NCBI RefSeq assembly: GCF_001043915.1
Contig: NZ_LABX01000082.1
Location: forward strand, 1-47,516
From: Methylobacterium aquaticum
GTDB lineage: Bacteria; Pseudomonadota; Alphaproteobacteria; Rhizobiales; Beijerinckiaceae
Direction of reading: 5' to 3'
Length of the DNA: 47,516 nucleotides
Shown: positions 47,401 to 47,516 of the stretch, in pieces
Layout of the letters: each line of letters opens with the position of its first letter
Numbering within the stretch: the stretch's first letter is position 1
Program-made: the position numbers and the translations under genes
Notes under the pieces: generated by a model
What the model saw: only the letters and a program-made list of their open reading frames with translations
What the model was told of the DNA's origin: nothing
Database searches by the model: none

Positions 47401-47516
47401 ATACCAACGGTCGTTGAAAACGACCTTTGGTGCCGGTCTCGAATTTTGACCAAGTCTTTGGCTTGGCATCGAAAATTCGAGATTGGGTCAGCGGCCGGAT
47501 GCGTCAGCATCTTCGG
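47401..47516 (+). repeat. 126-bp cloverleaf-like intergenic repeat, copy 3 (cut by window end)
   Basis: It begins ATACCAACGGTCG like the other copies and keeps the same order of hairpins. The first stem is longer (GGTCGTT / AACGACC) and the middle one is perfect over 10 bp (CTCGAATTTT / AAAATTCGAG). Several changes occur on both sides of a stem, which argues for selection on structure. It is more divergent than copies 1 and 2. Confidence 0.8.

Overview
The window is very GC-rich (roughly 70 %). It has alphaproteobacterial gene content: several Liv-type ABC importers with fused subunits, a BrnT-like toxin, an AdoCbl riboswitch, and intergenic repeats of a style common in Hyphomicrobiales (Rhizobiales). 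A Methylobacterium-like soil or plant-associated bacterium is the best inference. There is no rRNA or tRNA to settle it. I see no phage, no intact insertion sequence and no CRISPR array. All calls come from reading the sequence; no database was searched.

Layout. (1) 1-6111: a Liv-type importer operon on the minus strand (substrate-binding protein, LivH, a LivM-LivG fusion, LivF), divergent from an Ldh2-family dehydrogenase. (2) 6186-8336: a BrnT-like toxin cut short by a repeat, its HTH partner, and an exported SMP-30-family lactonase. (3) 8560-16977: a second Liv-type operon in which LivM, LivG and LivF form one 841-residue chain. It runs into a lambda-crystallin/L-carnitine-type dehydrogenase and a BKACE enzyme, and is divergent from a GntR (FCD) regulator and an SDR. 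(4) 17123-24083: a GGDEF-EAL protein, then a TonB-dependent receptor and PepSY protein behind an AdoCbl riboswitch and an AT-rich dyad. (5) 24371-32409: an orphan substrate-binding protein, an aldo/keto reductase, a thioesterase with a frameshifted ACT gene, a TauE-type exporter, small membrane proteins, and the pxpABC 5-oxoprolinase genes. (6) 33125-47352: an aromatic-catabolism block. It holds hydroxyquinol dioxygenase, maleylacetate reductase and a Dabb protein with a LysR regulator; an IclR-linked set (NTF2-like, TIM-barrel, Gfo/Idh/MocA, MFS aromatic-acid transporter); a TetR divergon with an alpha/beta hydrolase and a fluoroacetate-dehalogenase relative; and catABC for catechol.

How the genes work together. 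Block 3 looks like a self-contained uptake and breakdown unit for a beta-hydroxy acid of the carnitine type. Block 6 has two intradiol ring-cleavage routes, catechol to muconolactone and hydroxyquinol to 3-oxoadipate, with local regulators. The IclR-linked genes between them may feed an unknown ring compound into one of these routes.

Repeats are the most striking non-coding feature. One family of about 106 bp (near 1, 6406 and 32406-32627) has ends that supply the TAA stop codon of three unrelated genes, and one copy is nested inside another. A second family of 126 bp (25643, 32755, 47401) can fold into a cloverleaf-like shape with a paired outer stem and three hairpins.
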